NCBI RefSeq assembly: GCF_026914185.1
Contig: NC_070562.1
Location: 434,001-498,000 of the forward strand
DNA: 64,000 nt
Direction of reading: 5' to 3'
From: Puccinia triticina
Taxonomy: Eukaryota > Basidiomycota > Pucciniomycetes > Pucciniales > Pucciniaceae
Below are positions 43,111-55,521 of this stretch, piece by piece; the stretch's first letter is position 1, and each line of letters begins with the position of its first letter. Below the pieces are notes generated by a model, which ran no database searches, had not been told where the DNA came from, and saw only the letters and a list, made by a program, of their open reading frames with translations. A program made the translations under genes and the position numbers.

Positions 43111-45719
43111 ATGTTAGCTGGTTCATCATTGTTGCGCGTCGTGTGTTTTCTATGCGCCTTGCGTCTATCTCCAGCAGTCTCCGGACGCATCTCGCCTCTG
43201 ACCGGTGCTGAAGATGTGGTAGAAACGGTGGGTGTGGGACGCAAGCGTCTTTTTTCTTCTGTGGAGGAGTCAAAGCCGCCGCCAGCCGCAGAACTGCCGG
43301 GTCCATCAACTGACGAGCACCCGGGGTGCAATATGAACAACAAGTCAACATCCGACCGTCCCATATTGTCTGACCTGACAATCAGCAGCGATACGAAGCA
43401 AAGCGGTCAGTTCGAGTTAACTTGACCCTTTTAGAGTCCAGTCAAGTATTCTGACTGGTCATAAGATCACTTGGATTCTCCTAGGAGGGGTTCATAATCA
43501 CCCCATCATGATACCCGACGATGTCGAAAGCCAAGCTCGCGCGACGGAAAGCCACCCGTTCATCCCGCTAATGGACACCCATTATCCAGTTTTTGACCGA
43601 TCCCGCGACTCCTTTACTTCAAAAAAGCCCCACTTGGGAGGTGCGGCAGTATGGCCAGACGCTATCCCACACCCGAGTTCCTCCAATAGTCATGATCCTA
43701 CTTCTCGTTGTACGTGTGTTTTTACTGAAGTTGGGCCACTTCTTTCGAAGTTGTTTCGATGTGTTTTTTCCATTATTTGATGAGATCAAAAGGTCTACCC
43801 GTACAGATTTTAGTGCTAGAGAATGGTCAGAAGATAGAGCGATTCAGAAAATGAAGAGTATCAATATCGGCGATCCCATGAGTTTTCATGAAAAGTGGAC
43901 TGTGAAGAATCAGCCAAATCCCGACGTATCAGGTAAAAAGAATGCAGATGGAAGCAACTACAATATGGATACAAACAGTGATTCTTTCCAGTGGAGAGAG
44001 AAAGGCGCAAAGTTTTGGGCCTGGATCTCAATGCTTTGGGAAGGGACTCCAGGAATAATCATTGATGAGGCGCACAATAGAAGCAATCATCTTGCATCTA
44101 AGCTGGAGCAGGCTATATCACAAGAATTTGAACATTATGTTCAAAAGAATCCTAAAAAAAGTGGTGGTGAATCAAATCATGGGTCATCGTTACACAGTCG
44201 TTTAGTGTATTTTGTCAATACTTTATGGGGCCTCAATCACCGTGTTCTGGACCTCTGGGGCGCCGAAGTTGGAAGTGAAATATATCTCGGCGAGCAAGAT
44301 GCAATCCAACGATGGGCATTGAATCTTCTTTTGGTGAATCAGGATGCAGAAATGATAGAGTGTTTGCATGATGGTCACTTTCATTCTTACATCACACCTA
44401 AATCAACAAGAATTAGGGAATTCCTTTTCAGGTATTTACTTTCTGATAAAAACAAACCTGCCTATCATGTTCCGAGCAATAATTTCGATAATTCTGCTCT
44501 AGAAGTTTCCGAAAGAGATGTTCTGCTCATCAAAGCGGTGAAAAATGCTATGGGTAATTATTACAAAACTCAGAACAAACGGAAATGGCTGGAAGTTTTT
44601 GTGGATGAGGAGTACTTTTTGCACAGAATAGCCAGGATACAAAGATACATCAGCATTCGTCAATACAACAGATATAAAACCAGGCAGTCTTCAAATGAGA
44701 TATCAATCCTAATACCATGGAAAGCAAGGTTGGAATCCGACTTCGTTCGCATTGGATTCACTCCCGAGGATGAAAGGGGCTCTTGGATAGCATGTAGATT
44801 GAATAGAATTATTAAAAGCCTGGCCTATGACAGGTATGTGGAAGTACCCAAACTGAGAAGTCTCGTACCCGTCCAAGTGGGAAAGGTGGATATATTTGAC
44901 ATGGGCAAGCTAAGCCCGAAAGTATGGGCCTGGATTTCAATGATCAAAGTCTATAAGCAAGACGCAGATGTGATGGAGGATGAATTGAGATTGAATGTTT
45001 GGAAAGGAAGAGGGTTTGAGGATTTGAGAAACAAAGCATTCCCGGATACATTATTTGACCACATTAAGGTTGCGTTGGATGAAAAGACTGATGAATTCTT
45101 GAAGGTGCTTTGGCTATACCACTCAATACTCCTCCAATTATGTGGCAGGAAAGTGAGCGAGCCAGCTTATTTTGAGGAACAAAAGGAGCTCCAAGAATGG
45201 GTTTTAAAACAGTTTGATAGTAAGAGTGAAGCTTCAAACAATGGTTCTGAAAAAGTCGACAAGTCTTCGATTGCAAGATTCTTAGTTTCCACCGGGGAAA
45301 AGATCATCTACCAAACTTACAAATTTTCCCCAGTGAAAAGCAAAGATCCGGCAGAACTGATCAGGATTTCTAAGAGTGATATCCAGTTGACCGAAGGGGT
45401 GATTTACGCTCTTGGCTCTTATTACAAGAGGAAGAATCCAGGGAAATGGAAGACGGTTTTCCAAGAGGACCACAACCTGTGTTCGATGTTTTTCAACTTA
45501 CAGTGTAAGATTTTCTCTGGCAAGCTGGAGAAAGATCATCATGACTACTTCGATCAAGTGGGGACCATCAATCTGATGCCATGGGAGGAAGGCGTTGGCA
45601 AGTTGGAGCCCAAGGAGATCGAGAAAATCAAAAAGGAATCTCCGTTCCAACGCCCAAGAAACTTCAAGTTAGATTTAGATAAATGGCTTCTAGATTATGA
45701 ACGCGTATCTAGCGTTTGA
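43111..45719 (+). CDS. Secreted protein with internally duplicated domain, 810 aa, function unknown
   Basis: Exons 43111-43405, 43485-43709, 43807-45719; introns of 79 nt (GTCAGT..TAG) and 97 nt (GTACGT..CAG), joins in phase. Residues 1-25 form a signal peptide (hydrophobic LLRVVCFLCALRL then AVSG). A Pro/Ser-rich, probably disordered region follows to about residue 175. Two divergent copies of one domain follow: about 240-480 and 543-768. Matching landmarks: FWAWISMLW / VWAWISMIK, GNYYKTQNKRKWLEVF / GSYYKRKNPGKWKTVF and ILIPWKA / NLMPWEE, in the same order. No transmembrane helix follows the signal peptide and no catalytic motif was recognised. It resembles the large lineage-specific secreted proteins of rusts. 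A role at the host interface is only a guess. Confidence 0.78.
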
Positions 45720-46084
45720 TCCCATTCAAGATGAAAATATGGATCATTTATTCTACACAAACACATTTGCAATAAAGTTGCAAATGCCTCATGTTTCAAG
45801 AGGAATCATTCCTCAGTTATATAAGTATGTACACCCTTTCTTCTTGTGTCCAAAACATTCAAATTCCTTGTCCTGAAGTTTTGATCAGTGTAGCATCTTG
45901 TGTCTGATGATGAAGTTCCAGTCTCTGAAGGCAAATAGCATCCCTTCTGCAGTGCAACTGATTCCTGAGTGAGGGCTGTTTGAGCGCACTAGTCACATTC
46001 TTTGTGGTCTGCACAGCCTGGTGGGTGGGTGCGGGTAAATGAGGGGGAGCATTGGGTAATACTTTTGGTAGTCTTTTTACTGTA
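45720..46084. other. 3' flank of the secreted-protein gene
   Basis: AATAAAGTTGC at 45771, about 50 nt after the stop, is a likely polyadenylation signal. Nothing else recognised. Confidence 0.5.
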
Positions 46085-46087
46085 GAT

Positions 46088-48358
46088 CACCAGGGGGGAA
46101 TCTGTGGCACTCTCTGGAGAGTGCCATACCGTGATTTCTTTACAGAACTCTTGTTGAACTCAACTATGGAGGCATGTATCATACAAGCTTGATTTCTGTT
46201 GATCCTATCTACAAATCAATCTCATGTCAACTCTAACTAGTGACTTGGAGTAAGCTTGTGTTAGTTACAAGCAAGGTTTACAAAAATGATGGCTGCATTT
46301 AGATCCAGGGAGAAATTCATTCAACATGAGAAGAAAGGAATGAAATATTTTGTTGCTTGAAAAAATTTTCAATTTTGGTTTTGTAATCAACCAATAAATT
46401 CACCTGGACCACGTCTCACCTGAACATAGCCAGTCACAGCGCGTGTCATTTGATTGTTTATTTGATGTGAAAAGCCAATTCTAGTGTCTCTGTTCTTGAT
46501 GAGGTTGTCAGGGAGTGTTTGATGTTCATAATACCAAGATCTAAACACCTAGAGAGCAAGACCACAGATTTTTTTTTCAATTCCAGACAGATGAGGAAAT
46601 TACAAATGGAAGATTGACCACTTCATGTTGAAGTGGTCATCTGCCAGCATTTTGGATTAGCCAGATTTTTGGGGTGAAGATTGGATTCCAAGCCCCCAAG
46701 ATAGCACTTTTGCTTGTGCTGATCCAATGAACTTTCACACCTCCAATGGCATCAGACACACTTGTAACATGTTAAGAAGTCTTGCCACAAGAATCACACA
46801 CAGAACGTGCCCCATGCGGGGGAAGGCCAAACAATGATGCTGGTCAAGGTGTAGCTGCAGAATTCCCCGCAGGCCCTCTGCTGCGGACTTGTGAAAGGCT
46901 TTGTGACAATGTCCACCCTGATGTTTGCGCTGATGTTCGCGCAAACTCCAGGGTGGACATAAGAAATCATTGACCCAGCCCCCACACTGACAATTTTGTT
47001 TGTGCTGATCTGATGATCTTGAACAACCCCACCGGCATGCTCACAACAAGCCAAGCAATCTTGCCATAACAATCATGCACACCCCATGCCCCATGTGGGG
47101 GAAGGCCAAACAATCATGCTGGCCAAGATATAGCTGCAGAATTCCCTGCAGGCCCTCTGCTGCGGACTTGTGAAAGGCTATGGGACAATTTCCACCCTGA
47201 TGGTCGTGCAAACATCAGGGTGGAAATCAGAAATCACTCACCAAGCCCCCATGCTGACACTTTTTCTCATGCTGATCCAATGACCTTGCACACCTCCCAT
47301 AAAATTAGACACACTCTTGACATGTCAAGCCATCATGCACAGGCCCAGCCTCCTGCCACCAAAATTTGATATTCATATCAGATATATTTTGCACTACAGG
47401 AATCCAGCAGTCAGGAGATATTGGACAACTTTTAGCTATCATAGACAAGGACCTTGGAGTGGTGAAACACACAGCACAATTAGAGGAGAAAACGTAATCT
47501 ACATGCTTATGAGCCCGGAGGGTGAGGTAGAAGCACCCCTTGAGGTGCTGATTGGCCTGTCATTACCAGCTGATGAATCTCCTGAGTTATGATGGGTGGC
47601 AGGGTTGGCTGAAACTTAATTAGAATTGCAGAGTGCTTGAAGTTTCTCTGTGATTCTTTCAAGACTGTATGCTGTGAATTTAGAGGTTTCTTGCTTCTCA
47701 AATACACTTATGGTGTTCCAATACTGTTTGTTGGCTGTAGCAATCAAGAGGCAAACTTTGAGGCACCACCAGGGCCCCTTTTGTTATTCTCATTACACAA
47801 TGAGCCCACTCTGACATTATAGTACAACCAAGCCATGTAGGTAACAAGAATCAACACCCCCTCACAATTGATGCTTCAGGCACATCAGTAATCACCTTCT
47901 CTAGATCTAAAAACAGCATCCATACTGAATTGGAAACCTTGCGCCAAGCAACCTGACAGGCTGGTCAGTGCTTATGTACCCTTGAGGAATGATTGGTTTA
48001 GGGAGACATGAAAATCTGAGTGTGTGGGCATTCAAGCAAGATTTTAATGCTCATCTCTTCCAGTCAGAAGTGCGGAAAAATCATAGCTATGAATCTTTGG
48101 TAATTCTTGTCAAACGGTCAGAGCATTCATAGATGTTGTATGAAGTTGCATAACATGGTTTAAATAACACTAGTTCACAATAAACAATGACTGAGCTTTT
48201 GATCAGTTCAACATATGTTAGGTTACAGTCAAACTTCTCACGGGGTTGAAAGTAAAACAGAGGTTATATTGGGTGATATGAATTACACACCAGTACATAG
48301 CTCAGATGGAATTACAGCCAGGAACTCTCTGGAGAGTGCCACAGATTCCTCCCTGGTG
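46088..48358. mobile_element. CACTA-like non-autonomous element, 2271 bp
   Basis: Inverted ends CACCAGGGGGGAATCTGTGG (46088) and CACCAGGGAGGAATCTGTGG (inverted from 48358), continuing into the hairpin CACTCTCTGGAGAGTG. Flanked by a 3-bp duplication GAT (46085-46087, 48359-48361), the size expected for CACTA elements. No transposase was recognised inside. Confidence 0.8.
46690..47280. repeat. Tandem ~290-bp repeat inside the CACTA-like element
   Basis: Two units share CTGATCCAATGA/CTGATCTGATGA, TGGGGGAAGGCCAAACAAT, GCTGCAGAATTCCC, GGCCCTCTGCTGCGGACTTG and an inverted CCACCCTGATG / CATCAGGGTGG pair. A partial third unit starts near 47260. Confidence 0.75.
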
Positions 48359-48668
48359 GATTACTAATAAAAATGAGTAGGATTTCTGCTTTCTTGATCA
48401 ACACTTAGACATCTTTCCTCTAGAAATAATACCAGGGTAGTTGGACTGAGGATAGTCATAGTGGGGAACAAGGAATTAGGGAATGATGGGCCTTTTTTTT
48501 TTGGTAGTCAGGATCTGAAAGACTCATGGATCAGGAGTTACTGTTTTATGTTTTGTTGATTGAGTTTGAACCATATTTTTTGATGCAGTTCTAAATTCTG
48601 CAGGCTTCCACAACTCAAGATTAGCAGTGATTGCTAAGTTGAACTGTTACTCCAGTGAAAATATATTA

Positions 48669-50015
48669 GAGCATCCGCATCCGTTGCTAAGTTAGTCTGG
48701 ACTAACTAGCTCAGATTACAGTCGGACTAAGCTAATCCGAGTGGCCGACCGCATCGACGTAGATTGGGAGGTCCGAGGAGGTCCGAGGCTATCGGAGATT
48801 ATGTGATTAGGTGCCTGTATGGTATGTGTTTGGCACCTAAACACACAGAGTTCATGCCATTGAGCATGATGCATATTCATTTTATAGGTTACAGTGCGGG
48901 ACACCACTTTTGTGCTAGCCCCCTGGGGGTGTCCCAAATGTTGGGCTTGAGAAATTCACAAAAATCCCCCAATACCCCGGGGGTTTTGGGGAGGGTTAGG
49001 GGGGTGACCAGTGTAAAAATCACAAGTCCAAGTGCAAGATGTCTTTCCCCAGCTTCCAAGATGACGCCTATGACAACAGCACGAAGAGCTCAGATTGAAA
49101 GACAAAGAAAAGAGTCCTTACTTCAAAGAAAATCCTCCTCAAGCCAACCAAAAAAGCCACTGAAACCCTTCTTGCAGCCTTGAAAACCGCCTGTTGTCTC
49201 TATTGCTGACAAAGACGACCCTATTTTAATTGAAAGCAACAATGAGGATAATTTTGGTCTATTCGAAACTCCTCTCTTAGAAAAATATCAAGACAAAGAA
49301 ATTGCTATGGCTGAAGAGACTCAACAGATGCTTAATTGGTGTTGCAATGGCAAAACCTCCGACAAAAATGATGAAGTTGACAAAGCTACCAGGAAGATCT
49401 TGTGGCCGATCTTGTACTCAAAGGATAAAGAAGAGCAAGTGCAGAAGAAAAGGCGAATTCTCAAAAGTGGAAATTCAAAGTACAAGATGCCAGTTCCTAT
49501 CAAAGAAACTTGTTCTTTTCCTATGAATACAAGGCCTTGGTTTTGTACCGCAATGCTCCAAAACCCACTATAAGTGCATAATATACACTTAATACATAGT
49601 CTATATGCATAATGCACCTCCATAGTGCCATACTATGGCCTGTAAGTCCATGTGTCCCAAATCCGAACCACCTAAAAAGTGAAACTTTTTTCTGAGCAGT
49701 GCCACAGAGCTGGCGAGATATTTATAGAATCCCCTAGCTCTGTAGAGCTCAAAAATGTCACTTTGGTGTATTGTACATGATATATGTAAACCCTGATAGG
49801 TCTCAAAAAATAAAAACATTTTTGCGGGCGCGGGCTAGCACAAAAGTGACGTCCCGCACTGTAGTCCGAGGACTAGTGGGGGCTAGATTTATACCCCACT
49901 AGCTCCAAACCAAGCTCCGGGCTAAGTTGATCCCCGGTTAATCCAACCCGATGCGGTTGCGGGGTCGAACTAAGTGCCCTAATCCGGGCTAACTTAGCGC
50001 CCGGTGCGGATGGTC
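48669..50015. mobile_element. PIF/Harbinger-like MITE, TTA duplication, carrying a nested element
   Basis: Ends GAGCATCCGCATCCG (48669) and inverted GACCATCCGCACCGG (50015), flanked by TTA on both sides (48666-48668, 50016-50018). Subterminal GCTAAGTTAG-type and CTAATCCG repeats. It is split by the TA-flanked element 48892-49861. Confidence 0.8.
48892..49861. mobile_element. TA-flanked inverted-repeat element, 970 bp (Tc1/mariner-like)
   Basis: Long inverted ends, CAGTGCGGGACACCACTTTT and CAGTGCGGGACGTCACTTTT (inverted from 49861), continuing GTGCTAGCCC. Flanked by TA (48890-48891, 49862-49863). The interior has short Lys/Ser-rich frames (about 49060-49180 and 49307-49573) with no recognised domain, so it is probably non-autonomous. 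Confidence 0.8.
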
Positions 50016-50018
50016 TTA

Positions 50019-50377
50019 AATTAGAAGCAGCTCTCTTGCAAATTGCAGTCTCCCATCCCCGGGCAGCAGTGAAACAGTTATGGATCCGATTGGGCCCAGT
50101 TGCAGATATATCTTCGCAGCTCTCGATACATTACATTACAAGGGGGGAGGCTGATTGAAAGGCCATGCTCAGCCTGAACAGGCAGTCTCCAGGATGGCTG
50201 GGTGAGCGTTCCCTTTTGGGGATGCCCGTTTCTGGCGGTTCTGATTGGGGCCAAAGACTGGATGTGTTCTGCGGAGCTCGGCGGATTATGGGAGTGAGTG
50301 CTGCGGCGCAGGGCGAGGATGTTCTGTGAGCCTGGGCCCGAGGCTGAGCACAGCACCAACGGCCACCAACGCACGCG
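50019..50377. other. Upstream region of the large Ser/Gln-rich gene
   Basis: No gene seen. GC content rises from about 50150 on, consistent with the start of a host transcription unit. Short T/C and A/G tracts only. Confidence 0.4.
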
Positions 50378-53300
50378 ATGGACATCCTCGAGCTGGGCAA
50401 CGCACAGGCGGCGGCGGCGGCGGAGTCCGAGTCGGAGTCGGAGGACACAGGGACGAGCAGCAGGAAGAACCAGCGCCGGGCGGAGTGGGCGCGGGGGAAG
50501 CTGAGCAGAGCCCGTAAGCAGAAGAACCATCCACTGGAGCCAGCAGCAGCAGACCACACCAGACTGACCATCCACTGCAAACAGAACCCAGCGAGAACTG
50601 GGACGACGACTTCCTCTTCGGCTCCCTCGCACCCTCCGCAGAGTCACTCCCACTCCCACACACCACCACCCCCACCCCCACCCAGAAACCACCAGGCTCG
50701 CAGCCCCCCAGGAAACAGCACCAGCCCAAGAACACCTTCAGCACCTCCCGCTCATCCCCCGCACGCAACAGACCCCCACTCCCACTCCCACCCGCATCCG
50801 CACCACCGACCCGCGGACAGTCAGCAGACGGACTGCCCAAATCACGCCCCACGCCCGCCCAGCAGTCCTCCTCAGCCGGATTCGGGAGCCCCTCCTCGAG
50901 CCTGTCGATGACCGACGACAGCCGCGCCGACTGGAGCCTCTCCAGCGGAGACCACAGCGCACGCTCCAGGGCTCCAGAGACCAGCTTCAACACCGAAACC
51001 GAACTCACCGAGCCAGACATCGACCTGGACTGGCCACCCCCAGAACAGCAGCAGCAGCAGCAGCAGCAGCAACACTACAAGCGAGCGCACATCCTACCCC
51101 ACATCAGCAACAGCCACGCTCACAGTCACAACAACAGCAACAACAACAACATCAACAGCAGCATCAACAACATCATCAATCGCTCATCCAGCTCATCCTC
51201 ATCCTCAAACTTCGCAAACCAGTACCAACCCCGCAGGCAATCCACAGCCACCACCTCCTCCTCCTCCTCCATCCAACCCTCGAAATCCAAAAAAACATTC
51301 CTCAACAACAACAACAACAACAACAACCCATCCATCCTCAGCCCCTCAGCCACCTCCTCAACATCCTCGATCGGCTACTACAAGTCCAACTGCTCAGACC
51401 TCTCCCTCAACTCCCCCACCGCCGTCTACTCTCACCCCAGCCTAGCCGACCCGCGCCATCCCAGGCAGCCGCCCATCAGAGCCTCATCCTGCAGCTCCAC
51501 CTGCTCCGTCAATCTGGGCTACGAGCACAGCGGCTCCGAGTCATACGACCCTGCCACCTCGGGCACCGAGACCGACGGGATCTCCGACCAGTTCACGCCC
51601 GACAACGAGCTCTACTCAACCCCATCCTCCTCCGACCCCACCCGGAACACGCCCACCGTCTCCCAGAGATCCCGCAAACAAGCACTCTATACACGGCCCC
51701 CCTACGTCAGCCCCTCTCCAGGCTCGTCCCTCTCCGGCTCAATCAGCACATCCACCCTCAACGCCTCCGAGGCCAGTCTCGATTCGCGCATCGCCGGATT
51801 ATCCCTCAACACGACGACCACCGCGACGGGTGCACAGTCCCTTCTTGCTGCTTCCGAGGATGAGAGATCCACCTCGGCCAAGAACCCGAGCCGGAGGAGG
51901 TTCCGGAAAAAACGCCCGTCCACCCTGCTCCTCAACAAAGCCGCCGGCTCCTCCAACGGAGCCCCCGACCGCTCCCCCACCTCGGCCCTATCCCATCGAG
52001 CCAGTACCGTACTAGCCTCCATCTGTCCTCAGCCTGGGGATCTCGCATTTGCTGCCGACTCCGACGATGAGGAACGCCGCCAGAGCAGGTCCAACAACAT
52101 CATCCATCATCGCCAGCCCCACCCGGCCGAGCCGCGCAAGAGGACCGAGCCCCCACCCCCCTCTCGCACCCCGCCGCGCGTCCCGCTATCCGGATATCGC
52201 GCCCTCAACACCCGAAGTCGATCCACTATCAATCGTCCCCACACCTCCATGCAAGTCCGGAACGAAAACAAGCAGTGTCTGTCGCCGCCTGATACCACCT
52301 CGGACGAGGGCTCGGCCAAGATCTTCAAACCCAAACGCCCCCTGTCCTTCACCACCCTGTTCTCTCGTGGCTCGGCAAACGGTGCATGCCCTCCACCACC
52401 CAACCCTGTATGTCTCTCCCCCCCTTTTTTTTTTTTTTTACCCGGATGATTTTCGCTCAACATCATTCTTTTTTTTCTGTTACAGCCACCTATCAAAACG
52501 ACTAATCCGAACCAGCTCTCTAGAAGCTGCTTTGGCCATCGATACAGTACTTCTATCGACTCCACTGCTCACCGCTTAGGAACATCCCCCAACTCACACA
52601 CTTCTAACGACAGCATTCTTTCACGCGTCAGGCGCCTCTCTTCCCGACCGGCCCCTTCAACCAAAAACTCTTCTCCCGCCAGTCCTACGCGCAAGCGATT
52701 CTCGCTAGCGGGCGACACCTCGAGCAGGCGCTCTCTCCAAACCAGCTCTTCGGTCTCATCAGGCAAGGTCATGATGGCAACACCCCTCAAAGCCTTCAGA
52801 GCCGCCAACGACAAGTTTTCAACTGCACTCAAATACAACAGGAGGCAAACCAGTCAGAGCGACAGTTTCGTCAGCGACGTCACCCTCACCGCCCTCGACA
52901 CTCACGGTACCGTCCGCGCCCGTCGTCCCTCCTCCCGCGCCTCCTGCTCCAACTCGAGCGTCCTCAGCAGCACCCAACCTAGTCTGACGCGCAAATTCTC
53001 AATGCGCAAGAGCAACAAGAGCAGCATCAACGAGCCCGACCTCTGCCATTCGCCCACCGACAGCCACATCGACCATGATCTGGCCTCATCCTCTTCTCAA
53101 TCCCGCTTTCCCTCCCGCAGGACCCTGTCCTCCAAGCCCCCGAAGAGCAACCCTGCCCTGCGCGCCCGAGCCGAAGCCAACGCCCAGCTGCATGGCTACC
53201 AGTTCCAACAACCCGACTACGCTCCCGTATCCTCCTCGCACGCCCACCCAGCGCCTCCAGGCTCCCAATCCCCGCCCACCGACTCCCTCGACCTCAGCCC

Positions 53301-55443
53301 GACCTCGTCCGCGTGGGGCGCGCGATATCCTTACAACACGCGCGTGCTTTCGAATCACATGGTGCCTTACTCGGAGCCCCTGCCCACTCCCTTTTCGGAC
53401 GGCGAACACGATCTCTCCAATCATCTCGTCCATATCAGCAACTTGCCGAACCCTACTAACCTAACACGCAGTAATAGTATGGGTGAGCTGCGCATTCCTT
53501 CGAGGATCACGTCCCAGCAGGGGCGCCTCCAAACCGAACTCAATCAGGTCAAGGAATTCGCCAGGGGAATCGAGGGTTAGTCCCACGTCTTTCCGGGAAA
53601 TTTTCGAAACATGACGGCTGACTGTTTTCCCCACTGCACAGAGTTGAAATCGATGCGACGGACGTATCGGAAGATGCTCCGTGCGACACACCGTCCACAG
53701 AGCTTTTCGAATGCGGACGAGACAGATAGTGATTCAGATTTGCATCAGGAGCCGGACCTCCCCGCGAAACAGGAAGACTCGGCCTCGGGCTCGGCTGGTC
53801 AACAAGTGAGTCCCGGGGCGCTGGACCGCGTGTACAGTGTGATCCAGAAGATCCAGGAAGAGTATAAAGAGTGGTGGACGTGCTGTAATGTGCTCATCGA
53901 TCTCGGCGAAGGCTCGACGGACCCTCGCACTAAGTTCACATCTGACCGCGTCCGGGCAATCACCGCGTACTCTCAAGACCCTTCCCCCTCTGAACTCGAC
54001 CCCCTGCCCGCCCCTACGACGACGGACGCAGGCAAGGCCCCGCAGGAGGCCCCGCCCGGCGTACACAAACACTTCGAGATCCTCAAGAGCATGTTCGCCC
54101 CTGACGGCTCTTCTGAAGCCTCGCCGAAGGGGCAGACAACAACAACAACAACAACAACAACCTCGTCGTCAGCGTCGTCTTCTTCTTCTTCGGCACAGAC
54201 CAGCCCGGAGAGCGGTCCGGCGCCTCCTGAGCCGCCGACGCGCTGCCACACGCCGCCCATGGCCCTTCAGCCGGAGATCGACTTGGGCGACAAGACACCC
54301 ATCTCCCGGCCTGTCAACCCTGCCGAATCAGCTGCTACGTGTGCCCCGCAACAGCCGCAGACACCCACGCCGGCGCCTCGAAAAGTACACAGCGTCGACC
54401 TCCTGGCCTCCACCTCCACCTCGACGCGAACGACGACGGTGGGGATGGAGGAGGCTGGCGAGGAGTGCGAGGGGGAGAGCCGGTTGAGCGAGTGGAGCGA
54501 GACTGATGCGGCGTGGACCGAGGCCTTCCGTGTCGACCGCCTCGCCCCAAAGTCCGCGCCCGCCGTGTCCCCCGCTACTCTCGTCCAACAACATCAGCAG
54601 CGTCCTGACCTGCCCCCGTTGGTCAAGGACAAACGGAAAGCTCATCAGGGAAGGTACTCTAGCTACCAACACCACCTCCATCACCCTTCGTCCTCCCTGG
54701 CTCTGGGCGCTCTTTCGCAGAGACCGAGGATCGCCGCCGCCAGTCGGATCGGGATCAGCGGGATCAAGGTCTGTCTCTTCTTTCGTTGTCGATGCCTCCT
54801 GGCTGGGATTAATGGGTTTTTCTTTTGGTAGGATTTCTTGAGGGTTCTTAAGGCCCGCGTGCATGCCGAGGAGAAGTGGCCGATCAAGCGGACGACGACT
54901 CCAGCGACAGGAGCGAGCCAGCCGATGGCGGCCGCGGCGACTGGAGACGGCGGCGAGGGCCGGTCAACGAGCAGCTCGGTGCGCGCACAGAAGACGACGA
55001 ATGCCCAGGCTTCCGGCAAGAAGGCCGGCGGCGGATCTCTGGTGGTGCGGACGGGGACGACGGGCAGAACCGAGCCGGTGTCGCGGGCCGGGCTGGACAG
55101 TCTGGGGCCGCCGCTTGAGCCGGCCGGCCGGGCCGGAGGCGGCGGCGACGGTGCCGAGTCCGTCTCCTCGTCCGAGGAGGAGTGCTGGGACGAGCTCTTC
55201 GGGTTCAGCCAGAACAACACCACCACCTCTACGTCCACCTCCGCCTCGCTCGACTTGGCCCTCCCCGCACAGATGGTCGGCAAGAAGAAACTCGCGCCTT
55301 ACACCCCCGCCGCTCCCGGCACCGCCGAGCAGCCCCGATTGGCCCTGTCGTCTGAGAGGATGCCCCAGCTGCTCTCGTACCTCAACGTGGTCAAGGAGAT
55401 GTGTGCGGGATGCTTGGAGGAGCTCAAGAGCCAGACCGTCTGA
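50378..55443 (+). CDS. Large Ser/Gln/Asn-rich protein, five exons, ~1595 aa, function unknown
   Basis: Exons 50378-50513, 50585-52407, 52486-53575, 53642-54768, 54832-55443. Introns of 63-78 nt, all GT-AG, all joins in phase, total 4788 nt. The N-terminal exon is acidic and Ser/Glu-rich. The first splice creates ENWDDDFLFG (about residues 49-58). Then come long low-complexity tracts: poly-Gln (~51045), poly-Asn (~51135, ~51310), poly-Ser, and Thr/Ser runs (~54140-54190). Structured-looking segments: QTELNQVKEFARGIEELKS and MRRTYRKMLR (across the exon 3/4 join), IQEEYKEWWTCCNVLIDLGEG, DFLRVLKARVHAEEKW, and a C-terminal helix MPQLLSYLNVVKEMC. WDDDF-type motifs occur in some septation-network proteins, but I found no second diagnostic motif. 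A cytoplasmic scaffold or regulator is a guess. Confidence 0.82.
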
Positions 55444-55486
55444 CTGCACCCTCCCCCTCTTTCTCTCCTCCTTTCTGTTATCATTT

Positions 55487-55521
<35 letters not shown>

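Noticed and set aside
49307..49573. Lys-rich frame inside the TA-flanked element as a transposase
   Set aside because: Only 88 residues, with no DDE or DNA-binding motif; too short for a Tc1/mariner enzyme.
53086..55449. Long antisense and alternate-frame ORFs over the Ser/Gln-rich gene
   Set aside because: They mirror GC-rich low-complexity codons of the plus-strand gene; the plus-strand exons join in phase and carry the compact segments.
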